Part shown: positions 44,947 to 55,288 of the stretch, piece after piece | Layout of the letters: each line of letters starts with the position of its first letter | Numbering within the stretch: position 1 is the first letter of the stretch | Assembly: GCF_019802345.1 (NCBI RefSeq) | Contig: NZ_JAINDZ010000022.1 | Span: forward strand, 16,945-80,944 | DNA: 64,000 nt | Reading direction: 5' to 3' | DNA from: Methylosinus sp. Sm6 | Lineage (GTDB): Bacteria > Pseudomonadota > Alphaproteobacteria > Rhizobiales > Beijerinckiaceae | Made by a program: the position numbers and the translations under genes | Notes under the pieces: generated by a model | Told to the model about the DNA's origin: nothing | The model's database searches: none | The model's input: only the letters and a program-made list of their open reading frames with translations

Positions 44947-46482
44947 TTACACGTCTCGCTCCGTGTTCAACACGGCGAGGCCGCGGAAGCGCGCGGCCGG
45001 CGCGCCATGGGAGACTGGCGCGAGCTGCATCGGCTCCGCCTTGCCGCAGGTGAATGTGCCGCAGAGCCGATAGGTCGAGGCGTCGCCGAGTCCGTCGAGC
45101 GCGTTCCAGAACGCGATGGTGCGGCTCTGATAGGCGGCGTCGCGCACCATCTCGCCGAGGCGGCCATCCTTTATCTCGTAGAATAATTGCCCGCCGAACT
45201 GGAAATTATCGCGCTGCTGATCGATGCTCCAGCTTCCCGCGCCGACGACATAGAGCCCCTTCTCCACTCCGCCGATCAGCGCCTCGAGCGAGCAGGGCGC
45301 GGGATTTGGCGCCAGCGAGATATTGGGCATGCGCTGGATCGGAAAGGCGGTCGGATCATCCGCATAGGCGCAGCCATTGGAGCGCTCCGCGCCGATGAGA
45401 TGCGCCTGGCCCAGCGCCATCTGGAAATTGCGGAACACGCCCTTGGAGACGATCTCGAACTCCGCCCGCTCGCGCGGAGCGCCGTCGTCGTCGAAGGCGG
45501 CGCTGGCGAGCCCGCCCTCCTGCGAGCGGTCGGCGCGGATCGTCATCAGCTCGCTGCCGAAGCGCAGTGCGTTCAGCATATGCGGCTTGATGAAAGACGT
45601 GCCGGCGAAATTCGCCTCCCAGCCGAGCGCGCGGTCGAGCTCGGTCGAATGTCCGACCGTCTCGTGGATGGTCAGCCAGAGATTGGTGGGATCGAGCACC
45701 ACATCCATCACGCCGGCCTCGGCCGGCTTCGCCTGCAGCTTCTCGCGCGCTTCGCCGGCGGCGCGCTTCGCTTCGCCGACGAGATCGCAGGAGAGCGCAT
45801 GCTCCCACCCCGCCGCGCGCGCGGGCGCGAGGCTCTCGCGCGTCGCGAAACGGCCGGAACCCGCCGCGTCGACGACGGTCACGAGAAAGGACGGCTGCGT
45901 GCGCGTGCGCGATTGAAAAATGCGGCTGCCGCGGCTGTCGGCGAAGAGACGATCCTCCCGCGCGAAGGAGAGGGAGGCGTTGCAGTAATCGGCGCCCGCC
46001 TCCTGCGCGGCGGCGTTCACCGCCAGCAGAAGCTCGACCTTGTCGCGCGCTTCCACGGCGAAAGGATCGACGCCCAGGGGCATGATCCACTCCGCCTCCT
46101 GCGGCTGCGTCTCCTCGATGACGATCGGCTCGGCCTGGATCGGCGCCACGGCGCGGGCCTGGGCCACGGCGCGCCGCGCGGCGGCGGCGAGCGTCGCGGC
46201 GTCGAGCGCCCGCGCGCCGTAAAACCCCCAGCAGCCGTCGACCAGCACGCGCAGGCCGAAGCCGGGGTCGAGGCTCTCGGAAAACTCGTCGAGCCGCGCC
46301 TCCTTGGCGCGGACGAACTGCCGCCGCGTCGCGCCGAGCCGGATGTCGGCGTAGCGCGCGCCCGCCTCTCGCGCGGCGGCGAGCGCGACATCGGCGAGAT
46401 CGAGCAGAAAGGCGCGGTCGAGGCAAAGCTCCTGCTCGGCCGCCGGCTCGGGGCGATCCTGTCGGAGGCGACGCGGCGTCAT
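44947..46482 (-). CDS. tldD: TldD/PmbA-family metalloprotease
   Basis: 511 aa. Motifs: YADIRLGATRRQFVRAKEAR near the start, VMDVVLDPTNLWLTIHETVG HSTELDRALG with the HExxxH zinc site, then EMVRDAAYQSRTIAFWNALDGLGD and a C-terminal TCGKAEPMQLAPVSHGAP. TldD pairs with PmbA/TldE to trim peptides (microcins, PQQ-type or other modified peptides). No tldE is adjacent, so this may be the single-gene TldD-like type. Confidence 0.9.
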   Translation of the reverse strand: MTPRRLRQDRPEPAAEQELCLDRAFLLDLADVALAAAREAGARYADIRLGATRRQFVRAKEARLDEFSESLDPGFGLRVLVDGCWGFYGARALDAATLAAAARRAVAQARAVAPIQAEPIVIEETQPQEAEWIMPLGVDPFAVEARDKVELLLAVNAAAQEAGADYCNASLSFAREDRLFADSRGSRIFQSRTRTQPSFLVTVVDAAGSGRFATRESLAPARAAGWEHALSCDLVGEAKRAAGEAREKLQAKPAEAGVMDVVLDPTNLWLTIHETVGHSTELDRALGWEANFAGTSFIKPHMLNALRFGSELMTIRADRSQEGGLASAAFDDDGAPRERAEFEIVSKGVFRNFQMALGQAHLIGAERSNGCAYADDPTAFPIQRMPNISLAPNPAPCSLEALIGGVEKGLYVVGAGSWSIDQQRDNFQFGGQLFYEIKDGRLGEMVRDAAYQSRTIAFWNALDGLGDASTYRLCGTFTCGKAEPMQLAPVSHGAPAARFRGLAVLNTERDV

Positions 46483-46576
46483 CGAATTCTCCTCGGGCGA
46501 ATTTGCGCAACCGGCGGGAGATTAACGCCGAACCCGCCTCGTGGGAACGACGTCGTCCCATTCGAGACTGACGAGA

Positions 46577-46594
46577 GCGAGCCTGAAGGCTCGC
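46577..46594. repeat. 18-bp hairpin repeat GCGAGCCTGAAGGCTCGC, copy 4
   Basis: Identical to the copy at 18827-18844; lies between the divergent-end of tldD (its 5' side) and the 3' end of modA. Confidence 0.8.
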
Positions 46595-46674
46595 TTGTCG
46601 AATCCCTTATCTGATTTCGCCACGAGAGAAAGCGGCCGCGCCGGCCGCCTTCCATATGATCGAGCGCGGAACCC

Positions 46675-47475
46675 TCAATGGCGGAGGATGGCGAAGCCTT
46701 GCTTGGTGAAGAAATGCGCCGCCGCCGAGCTCTCGAGGAAGGCCAGGAGGTCGACCGCCGACTTGCTCGTCGAGGAGGCGGTCAGCGCGATCGGATAGAC
46801 GATCGGCGGGTGCGAGGACGCCGGGAAGGTGGCGACCACGACGACCTTGGAATCCGAATTGGCGTCGGTCTGATAGACGACGCCGAGCGGCGCCTCGTCG
46901 CGCGCGACGAAGGTCAGAGCGGCGCGCACATTCTCGGTGAAGGCGAAGCGCGGCTCCAGCGCCTCCCACACGCCGAGGCTGGTGAAGGCCGCCTTGGCGT
47001 ATTTGCCGGCCGGAACGGAGGCCGGCTCGCCGATGGCCATGCGCCCGCCGTCGCCGAGCGCGGCGAGCAGGGCGCCCTTCTCCAGCGCGACCTTCTTCAC
47101 GCCGGCGATTTTCGGCGCGATGAGCACGAGGCTGTTGCCGAGCAGGTTCTTCTGCGTGCCTTCCTTCAGCAGGCCGCGCGAAGAGAGATATTCGGCCGAG
47201 GCCGTATCGGCGGAGATGAAGATATCGGCCGGCGCGCCGGACTCGATCTGCTTGGCGAGCGGCATCGACGCCGCATAGCTGATCGTCACCTCGTCCCCCG
47301 TTTTCTTCTTGAAGGCCGCGGCGGCCTCGTCGAGAGCATTCTTGAGGCTGGCGGCGGCGAAGACGGTGACCGTCTTGGAGCCGGTCGCCTTGTCGGCGGC
47401 GGGCGATTCGGCGCGGGCCGATTGGAGAGGGACGAGAAATGCGGCGACGAGCGCCAGGCTGGCGATTCTTTCCAT
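46675..47475 (-). CDS. modA: molybdate-binding periplasmic protein
   Basis: 266 aa from ATG 47475 (AAGGGGATATTGTC upstream). Signal peptide MERIASLALVAAFLVPLQSARA, then VTVFAAASLKNALDEAAAAF (oxyanion-binding start), SYAASMPLAKQIESGAPADIFIS, GEPASVPAGKYAKAA and LGVVYQTDA, all ModA signatures. No modB or modC next to it in the window. Divergent from the 47854 regulator gene. Confidence 0.93.
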   Translation of the reverse strand: MERIASLALVAAFLVPLQSARAESPAADKATGSKTVTVFAAASLKNALDEAAAAFKKKTGDEVTISYAASMPLAKQIESGAPADIFISADTASAEYLSSRGLLKEGTQKNLLGNSLVLIAPKIAGVKKVALEKGALLAALGDGGRMAIGEPASVPAGKYAKAAFTSLGVWEALEPRFAFTENVRAALTFVARDEAPLGVVYQTDANSDSKVVVVATFPASSHPPIVYPIALTASSTSKSAVDLLAFLESSAAAHFFTKQGFAILRH

Positions 47476-47853
47476 GACAATATCCCCTTGAGCAGGCCGG
47501 CGAGCGGCTTGACGCAATTATGCATAGTTTCTGACAATAGGGAATAATCACATGATTTTGCATTTTTTGCCGCACGGCGCCCCGCTGGCGGCAAGCGCGC
47601 GCTCCTTATCTCTACTGTGTGGAAGACAGTGGCCCCTCGCGAAGCGAGGGGCGGACGAGGACCGACGCGATTGCCGGGCAGATATTGTTTTTGAGCGGCT
47701 TGTATCGGATCGAGCCCTCCTCCGCCCCGGCTGCGCGGGGCCGCCTTCTCCCGCCGAGCAGGAGAAGGGAGCGCCTGTTGAGGGATGACGCGGCGATATT
47801 GCTCGGTCCGACCATCTCTGCTAATTTTACGGCAACATCGGAAAAGATGCACA
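47476..47853. other. 378-bp divergent promoter region of modA and the HTH/PBP regulator
   Basis: No gene. Contains a perfect hairpin GCCCCTCGC-GAA-GCGAGGGGC (47632-47652) and, close to modA, an AT-rich stretch (47516-47570) likely to hold its promoter. No match to a canonical ModE palindrome was recognised. Confidence 0.55.
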
Positions 47854-48732
47854 ATGTCCGAGTTTCTCACCACTCGCGAGCTCGCCGCTCTGCTGCGCGT
47901 CAAAGAGCGCAAGGTCTATGATCTCGCCTCGGAGGGGGCGCTGCCGGTGCGGCGCGTGACCGGCAAGCTGCTGTTTCCGCGCGCCGAGATCGAGGACTGG
48001 CTGGCGGCGAATCGTCGCGGCGCCACACGCGAGGCGCAGGCCGTGCGGCCGCTCATCGTCGCCGGCGGCCATGATCCGCTGCTCGAATGGGCGCTGCGCG
48101 AGTCGCGCTCCGGCATCGCCGCCTTTCTGGACGGCGCGCTGGACGGATTGGAGCGCGCGGCCGCTGGCGGCTGCATCGCCGCGGGCCTGCATATTCCCGA
48201 GCCGGGCGAGAACGCCTGGAACGCCGCGACCGTCGCGGAGCGCCTCGCCGGCGAGCCGGTGGCGCTGATCGAATGGGCGAAGCGCACGCGCGGCCTGATG
48301 GTGCGCAAGGACCTCGGCCGGCGCGTCGAGCGGCTCGCCGACGCGCGCGGCCTGCGCTTCCAATCGCGCCAGCCGGAGGCCGGCAGCGAGCTGGTGCTGG
48401 CGATGCTGCTGCGGCGCGAGGGCATGGCCCGCGAGGAGCTGCAATTCATTCCGGCGGTGGAGCGCTCCGAGACCGATCTCGCCGCCGCCGTCGCCGCGGG
48501 ACGCGCCGACGTCGGCTTCGGCCTCGAGGCCAGCGCCCGCCAATTCGGTCTCCAATTCTCGCCCGCCGTCGTCGAGCGCTTCGATCTCGTCGTTTGGCGC
48601 AAGGCTTATTTCGATCCGCCGTTTCAGAAGCTCGCGCGCTTTTGCGCGAGCGAGTCGTTTCGCTTCCGCGCCGAAACGCTCGGCGGCTATGATGTCGCGC
48701 AATTCGGCGCGGTGCATTTCAACGCCGAATGA
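47854..48732 (+). CDS. HTH (excisionase-like) regulator fused to a periplasmic-binding-protein-like domain
   Basis: 292 aa from ATG 47854. Residues 1-60, MSEFLTTRELAALLRVKERKVYDLASEGALPVRR...FPRAEIEDWL, are a MerR/excisionase-type DNA-binding domain. From about 70 (RPLIVAGGHDPLLEWALRES onward) runs a PBP_like domain related to molybdate-binding proteins (GYDVAQFG at the end). Divergent from modA, so a one-component molybdate or tungstate sensor is a reasonable guess. A substrate-binding pocket cannot be verified by eye. Confidence 0.88.
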   Translation: MSEFLTTRELAALLRVKERKVYDLASEGALPVRRVTGKLLFPRAEIEDWLAANRRGATREAQAVRPLIVAGGHDPLLEWALRESRSGIAAFLDGALDGLERAAAGGCIAAGLHIPEPGENAWNAATVAERLAGEPVALIEWAKRTRGLMVRKDLGRRVERLADARGLRFQSRQPEAGSELVLAMLLRREGMAREELQFIPAVERSETDLAAAVAAGRADVGFGLEASARQFGLQFSPAVVERFDLVVWRKAYFDPPFQKLARFCASESFRFRAETLGGYDVAQFGAVHFNAE

Positions 48733-48782
48733 GCAGCGCCGGCGCCGGGCGCGTCATTCATCTCGTGAAACAGGAGGAGCCG

Positions 48783-49205
48783 ATGTTCGAATTTCCCGTG
48801 GTCCAGGACGAGGCCGAGCGCGCCGCCATCGAAACGGCGATCTCGGCGTTCGTGCGCGGCTTTTACGACAAGGGCCTCGCCGATCCGCTGATCGGCCCGG
48901 TGTTCGCCGCCATTCCCGATCTCGACGGACACCTCGCCATCATCGAGAATTTCTGGTCGAAATCGCTGCTGCGCACCGAGCGCTACGAGGGGCATCCCTT
49001 CTCGGTCCATGTCAATCTGCCGATCGAGCCGGAACATTTCACGCGCTGGCTGGAGCTGTTCGTCGAGGCCGCGCGCGAGAGCTTGCCGACGACGCAGGCC
49101 GAGCAGGCGATCGCCAAGGCCACCCATATGGCGCAATGCTTCCAGGGTGGGCTGTTTCCCTTCACCGGCGCCGACGGCCGCCCCTCGCGCCATCCGCCGG
49201 CCTGA
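48783..49205 (+). CDS. group III truncated haemoglobin
   Basis: 140 aa from ATG 48783 with CAGGAGGAGCC in front. FVRGFYDKGLADPLIGPVF, HLAIIENFWSKSLLRTERYE GHPFSVHVNLPIEPEHFTRWLELF is the 2/2 globin pattern of Campylobacter Ctb-type proteins, with the proximal His in the FSVHVNLPIEPEHF region. Likely handles O2 or NO. Fifty bases downstream of the regulator gene, same strand, so possibly co-transcribed. Confidence 0.9.
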   Translation: MFEFPVVQDEAERAAIETAISAFVRGFYDKGLADPLIGPVFAAIPDLDGHLAIIENFWSKSLLRTERYEGHPFSVHVNLPIEPEHFTRWLELFVEAARESLPTTQAEQAIAKATHMAQCFQGGLFPFTGADGRPSRHPPA

Positions 49206-49217
49206 GCGCACCCCGCG

Positions 49218-49235
49218 CGGCGGCGAGCGCCGCCG
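49218..49235. terminator. GC-rich hairpin 3' of the globin gene
   Basis: CGGCGGC-GAGC-GCCGCCG, seven-base perfect arms, 13 bp after the stop. No T-run follows; termination role is tentative. Confidence 0.35.
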
Positions 49236-49322
49236 GAGCGTCTTGCCCATTCTCCGCCGCCGGTTATATTCCGCGCAGCAGCACGGCCTTCGCCGCAATG
49301 CGCAAGACGGGAAAGACCGCCT

Positions 49323-50126
49323 ATGCTCTCGAGCTCCGATGACGACGCCGGATTGGGCGGCGCGTTCCGCCGGCAGCGGCGGGTGATCTTCGCGCTGATG
49401 CTGCGCCGCATGCGCACGCGCTTCTTCGGCAATGGGCTCGGCTTTCTGATCGCCATCCTCTGGCCCTTGTCGCACATCCTGTTCTTCGTCGCATTCTCGG
49501 TCTATCGCGGCCGCCACGCGCCGGTCGGAGAGAGCGCCGCGCTGTTCTTCGCCACCGGCTCGGCGACCTTCATGGCGTTCAGCTATCTCGCTATGTACAC
49601 CATGCAGTCGATCAGCGGAATGCGTCCGCTGCTCGGCTTTCCGGCGGTCAAGCTGCTCGACGCCATCTTCGCCTCGGCGCTGCTCGAGATCCTCTCGAGC
49701 TGCACGGTGACCCTGATCGTCCTCATCATCGGAATATCCTTCGGCATCGACGTCATGCCCCGCGACGCCGAGCAGGCGGCCTGCGCCTATGGCTCGGCGA
49801 TCCTCCTCGGCCTGGGAATGGGCATGCTCAACTCCATCATGGCGCTGATGGTCCCGATGTGGGCGATGGTGTTCGGCCTCAGCCGCATCCTGTTGTGGAT
49901 CTCCTCCGGCGCGATCTTCCTGCCCGATACGCTTCCCGAGCCCCTGCGCACCTGGATGAGCTATAATCCGATCGCGCAATCGCTCGAATGGATGCGTTCC
50001 GCCTATTTCGAGGGCGTCGGCGTCGGCTTTCTCGACAAGGCCTATGTGCTGAAAGTCGCAATCTTCTTGATCTTCTTAGGTTTCGTGGGCGAACGCGCCA
50101 TGCGCGGCTATCTGCTGGCGCGCTGA
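49323..50126 (+). CDS. ABC-2 type transporter permease (KpsM/Wzm-like)
   Basis: 267 aa with six hydrophobic segments. FALMLRRMRTRFFGNGLGFLIAILWPLSHIL and the C-terminal YNPIAQSLEWMRSAYFEG are typical of capsule/O-antigen exporters of the KpsM type. No ATPase (KpsT/Wzt) gene is adjacent, so it must use a distant partner or is an orphan. Confidence 0.85.
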   Translation: MLSSSDDDAGLGGAFRRQRRVIFALMLRRMRTRFFGNGLGFLIAILWPLSHILFFVAFSVYRGRHAPVGESAALFFATGSATFMAFSYLAMYTMQSISGMRPLLGFPAVKLLDAIFASALLEILSSCTVTLIVLIIGISFGIDVMPRDAEQAACAYGSAILLGLGMGMLNSIMALMVPMWAMVFGLSRILLWISSGAIFLPDTLPEPLRTWMSYNPIAQSLEWMRSAYFEGVGVGFLDKAYVLKVAIFLIFLGFVGERAMRGYLLAR

Positions 50127-50170
50127 TCTTCGCGGCTGCGGCGACGGGGCGCCTGGACAGACGCAAGTCC

Positions 50171-50779
50171 CTAATCGATCGCCGCCTCGATCGACCGCGC
50201 CAGAGCGCCGAGCCGCTGCTCGATCAGCGCCGGAGTCTCGCAAACGTAAGAGAGCGCCTGGCGACGCTCGTCGAAGACGCGCAAATCCCATTGCAGCGCT
50301 TCGCTGGCCTGCTTCACCCTCTGCGCGTCCTGCGGCGTCTTGTCCTGCTCGGCGCGCAGCGCCTGCGTTTCCTCGCGCAGCTTTTCGGCGAGCCGCCGCT
50401 GCTTGGCGCCATAGCGCTCGAGCCCGTCGAGCACCTCGCGGCGCTCCGCCTCCAGCTGCTCATAGACGCCGGCGAACAGGGCCGTCAGGCGCTGCTTGCG
50501 CGTCTCGCCCGCCGCGGCGGCGAAATCATCGACGAGCTTCTGCGCCTCTTCGATCGGCGTGCGCCGCGCCGCCACCCGCGCGACGAGCTCGCCCAGCGCC
50601 GCATCATCGCGGACCGTCTTTGTCGCCTCGTCGATGGCGGGGCCGGTCCACACGCCGGCGACGGCGACGCTCGCCACCTTGGCCTGCCGACAGGGCCAGT
50701 CGCCGCCCGCCGCAGGCTCCGCGGCCTGCGCCGCAAAGCCCAAAATGGCGCTCGCCACGACGATGATGATGCGTTGCAT
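50171..50779 (-). CDS. periplasmic protein of unknown function with coiled coil
   Basis: 202 aa. Signal peptide MQRIIIVVASAILGFAAQAAE, then WPCRQAKVASVAVAGVWTGPAID and a long charged helical part (about 70-175, EQLEAERREVLDGLERYGAK, EKLREETQALRAEQDK) predicted to be coiled coil; one Cys pair (WPCRQ, YVCETP) could form a disulphide. I do not recognise the family. Same strand as and 48 bp after the probable end of the RHS gene. Confidence 0.8.
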   Translation of the reverse strand: MQRIIIVVASAILGFAAQAAEPAAGGDWPCRQAKVASVAVAGVWTGPAIDEATKTVRDDAALGELVARVAARRTPIEEAQKLVDDFAAAAGETRKQRLTALFAGVYEQLEAERREVLDGLERYGAKQRRLAEKLREETQALRAEQDKTPQDAQRVKQASEALQWDLRVFDERRQALSYVCETPALIEQRLGALARSIEAAID

Positions 50780-50827
50780 GGTCCGTCCCTCGCCGGCGTC
50801 TTTCGGGGGAGCGCCGCGGCGATGTGA

Positions 50828-53800
50828 CTAGAACGAACCCACGCCGCTGACAACGCCGCCGCCGGAGAGCGCGTCGATCTGCCCGGGAAGCGCAGATCAT
50901 GCGAGAAGCTCGCGGCCGCCACTGGCGCGCCATTGCCGAACGGGTCGTGGTCCCACAGCCAGACTCGCTGGTTCGCCGCAGTGACGATCTCATGCGGCGC
51001 GCCGAGATGATCCGGCATGATGGAATAGGCCGCGCCGCCCTGCAGCGTCGCCACCGGCAGGTCGCCGAGCCAGACGATCTCCTCGATCGCCGCGCCGCTC
51101 GCATCATAGGTCCCGAGCAGATGGCCGGCAAGGTCGTAGAGATAAGCGGTAGAGTCGCCGGCCCCGATCGTCGCCCGCGTCTTCGTCACGCGCTGGCCGA
51201 GATCATTGAGGCCATAGCTCGCCGTCAGCGCGCCGACGCTGGCTCCGACGAGGCGGTTGCGCGCGTCATAGGCGAGAAAGAAGACGCCGGACTGCTTCGT
51301 CATCACGCCGGACGGGAGATAGGAGAAGGCCTGCCCCGATGTGGACCACTCGATGCTGATCAGGCGGTTGCTGGTCGGCGTGACATTATAGGAGACATCG
51401 CCGGCCGAGATGCGGTTGCCCGAGGCGTCATAGGCATAGAGGATCGAGGTCGAGCCGCTGGCGTATTTCGTCAGCCGGTTGTCGCGGTCATAAGCGAAGA
51501 CCTTGGTCGGGCGTCCGCTCTCGGCGATCGACTTGATCCGGCTGCCGGCGTCATAATCATAGGTGAGGACGTTTCCGGTCGAGGAGGTGATTTTGGCGAT
51601 GCGCCCGTCGAGATCGAAGCTGCGGACATAGGAGGCGCCCGATGCGCCGGTGTCCCAGGAGGCGACGGCGCCGAAGGCGGCATAGGAGATCGACCCGATC
51701 AGCGCCGCCGTCGCCTGACCCGGCCGCTGCAGGCCGATCGCGATCGGGCGGCCGGCGCTGTCATTGGAATAGACGAGCTTCGCGCCCGATGGATAGATCA
51801 CGTTCAAAAGCCGGCCGTTGCCGGGGTGATAGATCCATTGCGTCACCAGCGTGACCGCGCCCGTCGTCTGCGTCTTCTGCACGACATGGCCGAAGGCGTC
51901 ATAGGCGAAGCTGGTCGTGCCGGTGGAATCGGTCAGGGAGGAGAGACGGCCAATTCCGTACTCGCCCTGATCATAGCGGTAGATCGCGACGGAACCGTCG
52001 GCATAGGTCGCCTTTGCCGGCCGGTTCAGCTTGTCATAGTCGTAACGCGTCGTCTGGCCGCGCGCGTCGGTCGAGGTCAGCGCATTGCCGGCGGGGTCAT
52101 AAGTCTTGGTGGCGACGCCCGTGTCCCGGCTGGAGAGCCGTTCCGGCTTGTCGAGCCGATTAAAGACATAGCTCGTCACGAGGCCGCGCGGGTCGGTCAC
52201 TTTGGCGAGGCGGCCGTTCCGGTCGTATCCGTAGATTGTCTCGGCGCCCAGCGGGTCCGTCGTCTGCGAGAGCCGGTTCTGCGCGTCATAGGCGAATCTC
52301 GTCAAATAGCCGTTCGAGTCGCTTGCCGCGGTAATATTGTCGTTGGCGTCACGCCAGAAGCTGGACATGTGGCCCTCTGCGCCAATGTCCCTGAAAAGCC
52401 GGGAATAACCGTCGTAGATGCGGCTGCGCGTCTGGGCCAGCGCGCCGTTCGGATCGAAGACCTCCTCCTTGATCCGATTCCCCGCGACGTCGAGCGTGTA
52501 GACGATGCGATTGCCGGCTCTGTCGCGGATGCTGGTGAGCCGGTGCGCTTTGTCATAGTCGAAGTCCAGAATGGCGCCGGCGGGCTCCCGCAGCTTCACC
52601 AGCTGTCCGACCTTGTCGTAGGTGTAGGTCGTCGTCTGCCCGAGGGTGACGCTCGAGGTGACTTGGCCGCGGAAATTATAGGTCAGCGTCGTGACGACGC
52701 CATTCGGGTCTTTGATGGTCCGCGGCCGGCCGTTGGCGTCATAGTCCGTGTATTCGGTGGCATGACCGAGCGCATTGGTCACGCGTATGACATTGCGCTG
52801 GTCGTCATAATTGTATTTCGTCACATGGCCAAGCGGATCCGTTTCCGTGTATACGAGGCCAAATCCGTTGTAGACATACGACCACTTGCTCGACAAGGAC
52901 CCGGACGCGACCGTCCTGCTGAGCATATTGCCCTTGGGGTCATATTCGTAGGTGACGTCACGCTGGTAGTCGGAGATTTTCGCCGGCAGACGGAACTCCG
53001 GACGCCAGTCGGTCGTGATCGTGCGCGAGACGGACGTTCCGGCGGCGACCGTCGTCGAGGTCGGCAGATTGCGGGCATGATCATAGGCGGTCGTCGTCTG
53101 ATTTCCGTTGAAGTCGGTGTAGCTGGTCAGATTGCCATGATCGTCATAGACCTTGGCGTCGCGCCGCACGGTGGGGCAGGTGGCGCAAACGCGCCGCTGC
53201 ACCTCGAGCGGCTTCGCAAAGCCGTCGATGCCGGAGAATTTATAGGCTTCCACGGCTCCGAGCGGCGTCGTGACCGTGACGGAGCCCCATTGTTGATTGC
53301 TGTAATCCAAGGTATAGCGGTCCACGCCGCCGGCATGCTCGGTGGAAACGGCCCTGCCCGCATCGTCGTAGGAGTAGCTCGTATAGCGAGAGCCGTTCTC
53401 GTCGATGACGCCGGTGACCGCGCCGAGGCGCCTCCCGTCCTCGTAAAGGTATTTGCGGCTGGAGTTGTCGGGGTATTTAACCGAAATTAAATTGCCTGAG
53501 CCGTCATAACTATAAATATATTCACCTCCATCGGGCGCCACGGCTTTGGATATTTTATTTGTCCAGTCATTATAGAAAAATGACAGAACGCGCCCAAAAG
53601 GATCGCTCGCTTTCGAGAGGCGGCCGAACTCGTCATATCCCAGCGAGGCTATCCGGACCCCGGCGCGATTGTGGGAGAAGAGAAACTTGCCGGAAGCGTC
53701 GTAGACTTCCTCCTCATCCTGGTCGGTCATCAGCACGACGTTGCCGTCGCCGACATCGCCTTCCAGGCGAAAGCTCGAATAGGCCGGCGGCGTCCACGGG

Positions 53801-54474
53801 TCGTACTGACAGAGATAGTACCAGCATCCCTTGATGGTGCGGCTGAACACCAGCACCTGCCCATCGTCGCGCGTGACTGCGGCATGAGTTTTGTCGCCGT
53901 TGATGAGGGACACAGAACGGCTATAGGAAGACCGCCAATTGCGCCCGAACTGACGCCAATCACTGTCGCCGCTGTTGTAGTAGCGGGCCAGAACGATCGG
54001 GAATGGCCCGGCCGTCGCGTAGTCGACCGCACTGTCGTAGGCGTTGCCTGTGGCATAATTGATCGGGTCGGCGACCGAGGTGGCCCCTGAACCGCCGCGG
54101 TTCCGAGCTGTCGCCGCGCTCGTCTGAGCAGGGGGCGCACTCGATAGGCCCGCGCCAAACGTGATGAGGTCAAGCGGGGATGCGGACCAAAGAAAGGACG
54201 TGCCCAGGCCGGGAGGAGTCCAGTATTCGCCGCTCCCCCAGTAGCTAAACCCGGCACCGTTTAGCCATTGGTCGAGGAGGGCAAGCAGGCCAAGGTTTTG
54301 TGCCGCGCCCACGTCGATCGGGGAGAGAGCCTCTTGCGCTTGGGCGGAATTCGTCAGCGCCACTCGCCACGCGCCCCCCTTCGCCCGACCAAGTTCCGGC
54401 GAGTCGCCCACCGAAATCATGACGCCGAGAACAATCGTGACGGCAAACTCAATTCGTGCAATCCACTTTCTCAT
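50828..54474 (-). CDS. secreted RHS/YD-repeat protein, probable frameshift at the 3' end
   Basis: About 1,215 aa from ATG 54474 (GGAGG six bases upstream) with a signal peptide (MRKWIARIEFAVTIVLGVMI). DPINYATGNAYDSAVDYATAGPFPIVLARYYNSGD is the RHS entry domain, then about 25 YD repeats (YDDHGNLTSYTD, YDRNGRLAKVTD, YDYDKLNRPAKATYADGS) that build a beta cocoon, ending DHLGAPHEIV...WDHDPFGN...HDLRFPG. After LRFPG the open frame runs on into the next gene; shifting by one base gives QIDALSGGGVVSGVGSF and a stop at 50828, so one base is probably missing after LRFPG. The DPxGR core and a C-terminal toxin are absent. Confidence 0.82.
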
Positions 54475-54714
54475 ATTTGGCCTCCAAGAACATGCCGCAC
54501 AGAAATTTTTGCGCCGAATACGCGAGCTTCTCATAAGAGAATGTCGGCGTCGACCGATCTATATATTGCAATTAGAGACTTGCTATCCCATCAATGTCAA
54601 GCTTGAGTTGTGGGCTCTCGACACGCCTCGCCCGCATCGGATAGCATCGCCGCCGACACACCCCCCTCATTCTCTCGACCTCTTCGTAGCACCAGCGCAT
54701 TCGAGCGACACACC

Positions 54715-55161
54715 ATGAAAGCGGCAATCATTACGGCGGTCCTGATCGTCCTCTCCCAGCCCGCCCGCGCCCAGTCGCTGTTCGGCCTCGGCGAGCCCGA
54801 GCCGCCTGTGCAATGCGGGACGACGGCGGAAGAGAAACAATGGCGGGCGATCGTCATTCGCCAGCTTCGCGAGCGCGTCCCGAGGCTCGCCCTGGGAAGC
54901 GGGACCGTATCCATTCGTTTCGATGTCGATTACGCCGGCCGCGTCTCGAAGCTCGACTTCGCGAAATATGAGAACAATGCACAGGCGCTGGTCGCGGCGG
55001 GGGTGATCGGCGCGCTCAAGCTGCCGCCGCCGCCGGATTCGGTCGAAAGACGATGCCGGTCCTTCGAGCAGACCTTCCGCTTCCATGGCGGCGGCGAAGC
55101 TCGCAGCGGCTGCGCGGGCGAACGCAATAACCCGGGCGGACGTACTAACACTTGTCGATAA
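54715..55161 (+). CDS. small secreted protein with TonB C-terminal-like domain
   Basis: 148 aa from ATG 54715. Signal peptide MKAAIITAVLIVLSQPARAQ. The remainder, QLRERVPRLALGSGTVSIRFDVDYAGRVSKLDFAKYENNAQALVAAGV IGALKLPPPP, follows the beta-alpha-beta pattern of a TonB C-terminal domain without the transmembrane or proline-rich parts. Two Cys residues at the ends could pair. Function unknown; divergent from the RHS gene. Confidence 0.72.
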   Translation: MKAAIITAVLIVLSQPARAQSLFGLGEPEPPVQCGTTAEEKQWRAIVIRQLRERVPRLALGSGTVSIRFDVDYAGRVSKLDFAKYENNAQALVAAGVIGALKLPPPPDSVERRCRSFEQTFRFHGGGEARSGCAGERNNPGGRTNTCR

Positions 55162-55288
55162 CTCGGGATTCTTCGCTCGCGCCCGCTGCCGGGGCGCGAG
55201 TCGCGCCACATTTCGTCCCTATTTGGACCATTCCCGGATCGGGATTATGGTTCGATCCGCACAGGAGCCGGCCGGGCAGAGGGACATC

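Noticed and set aside
47516..47570. Possible ModE operator upstream of modA
   Set aside because: AT-rich with short symmetric pieces but no match to the known ModE palindrome; too weak to annotate.
50899..53490. 863-codon open frame on the plus strand
   Set aside because: Antisense to the RHS gene; its apparent repeats mirror the YD repeats.
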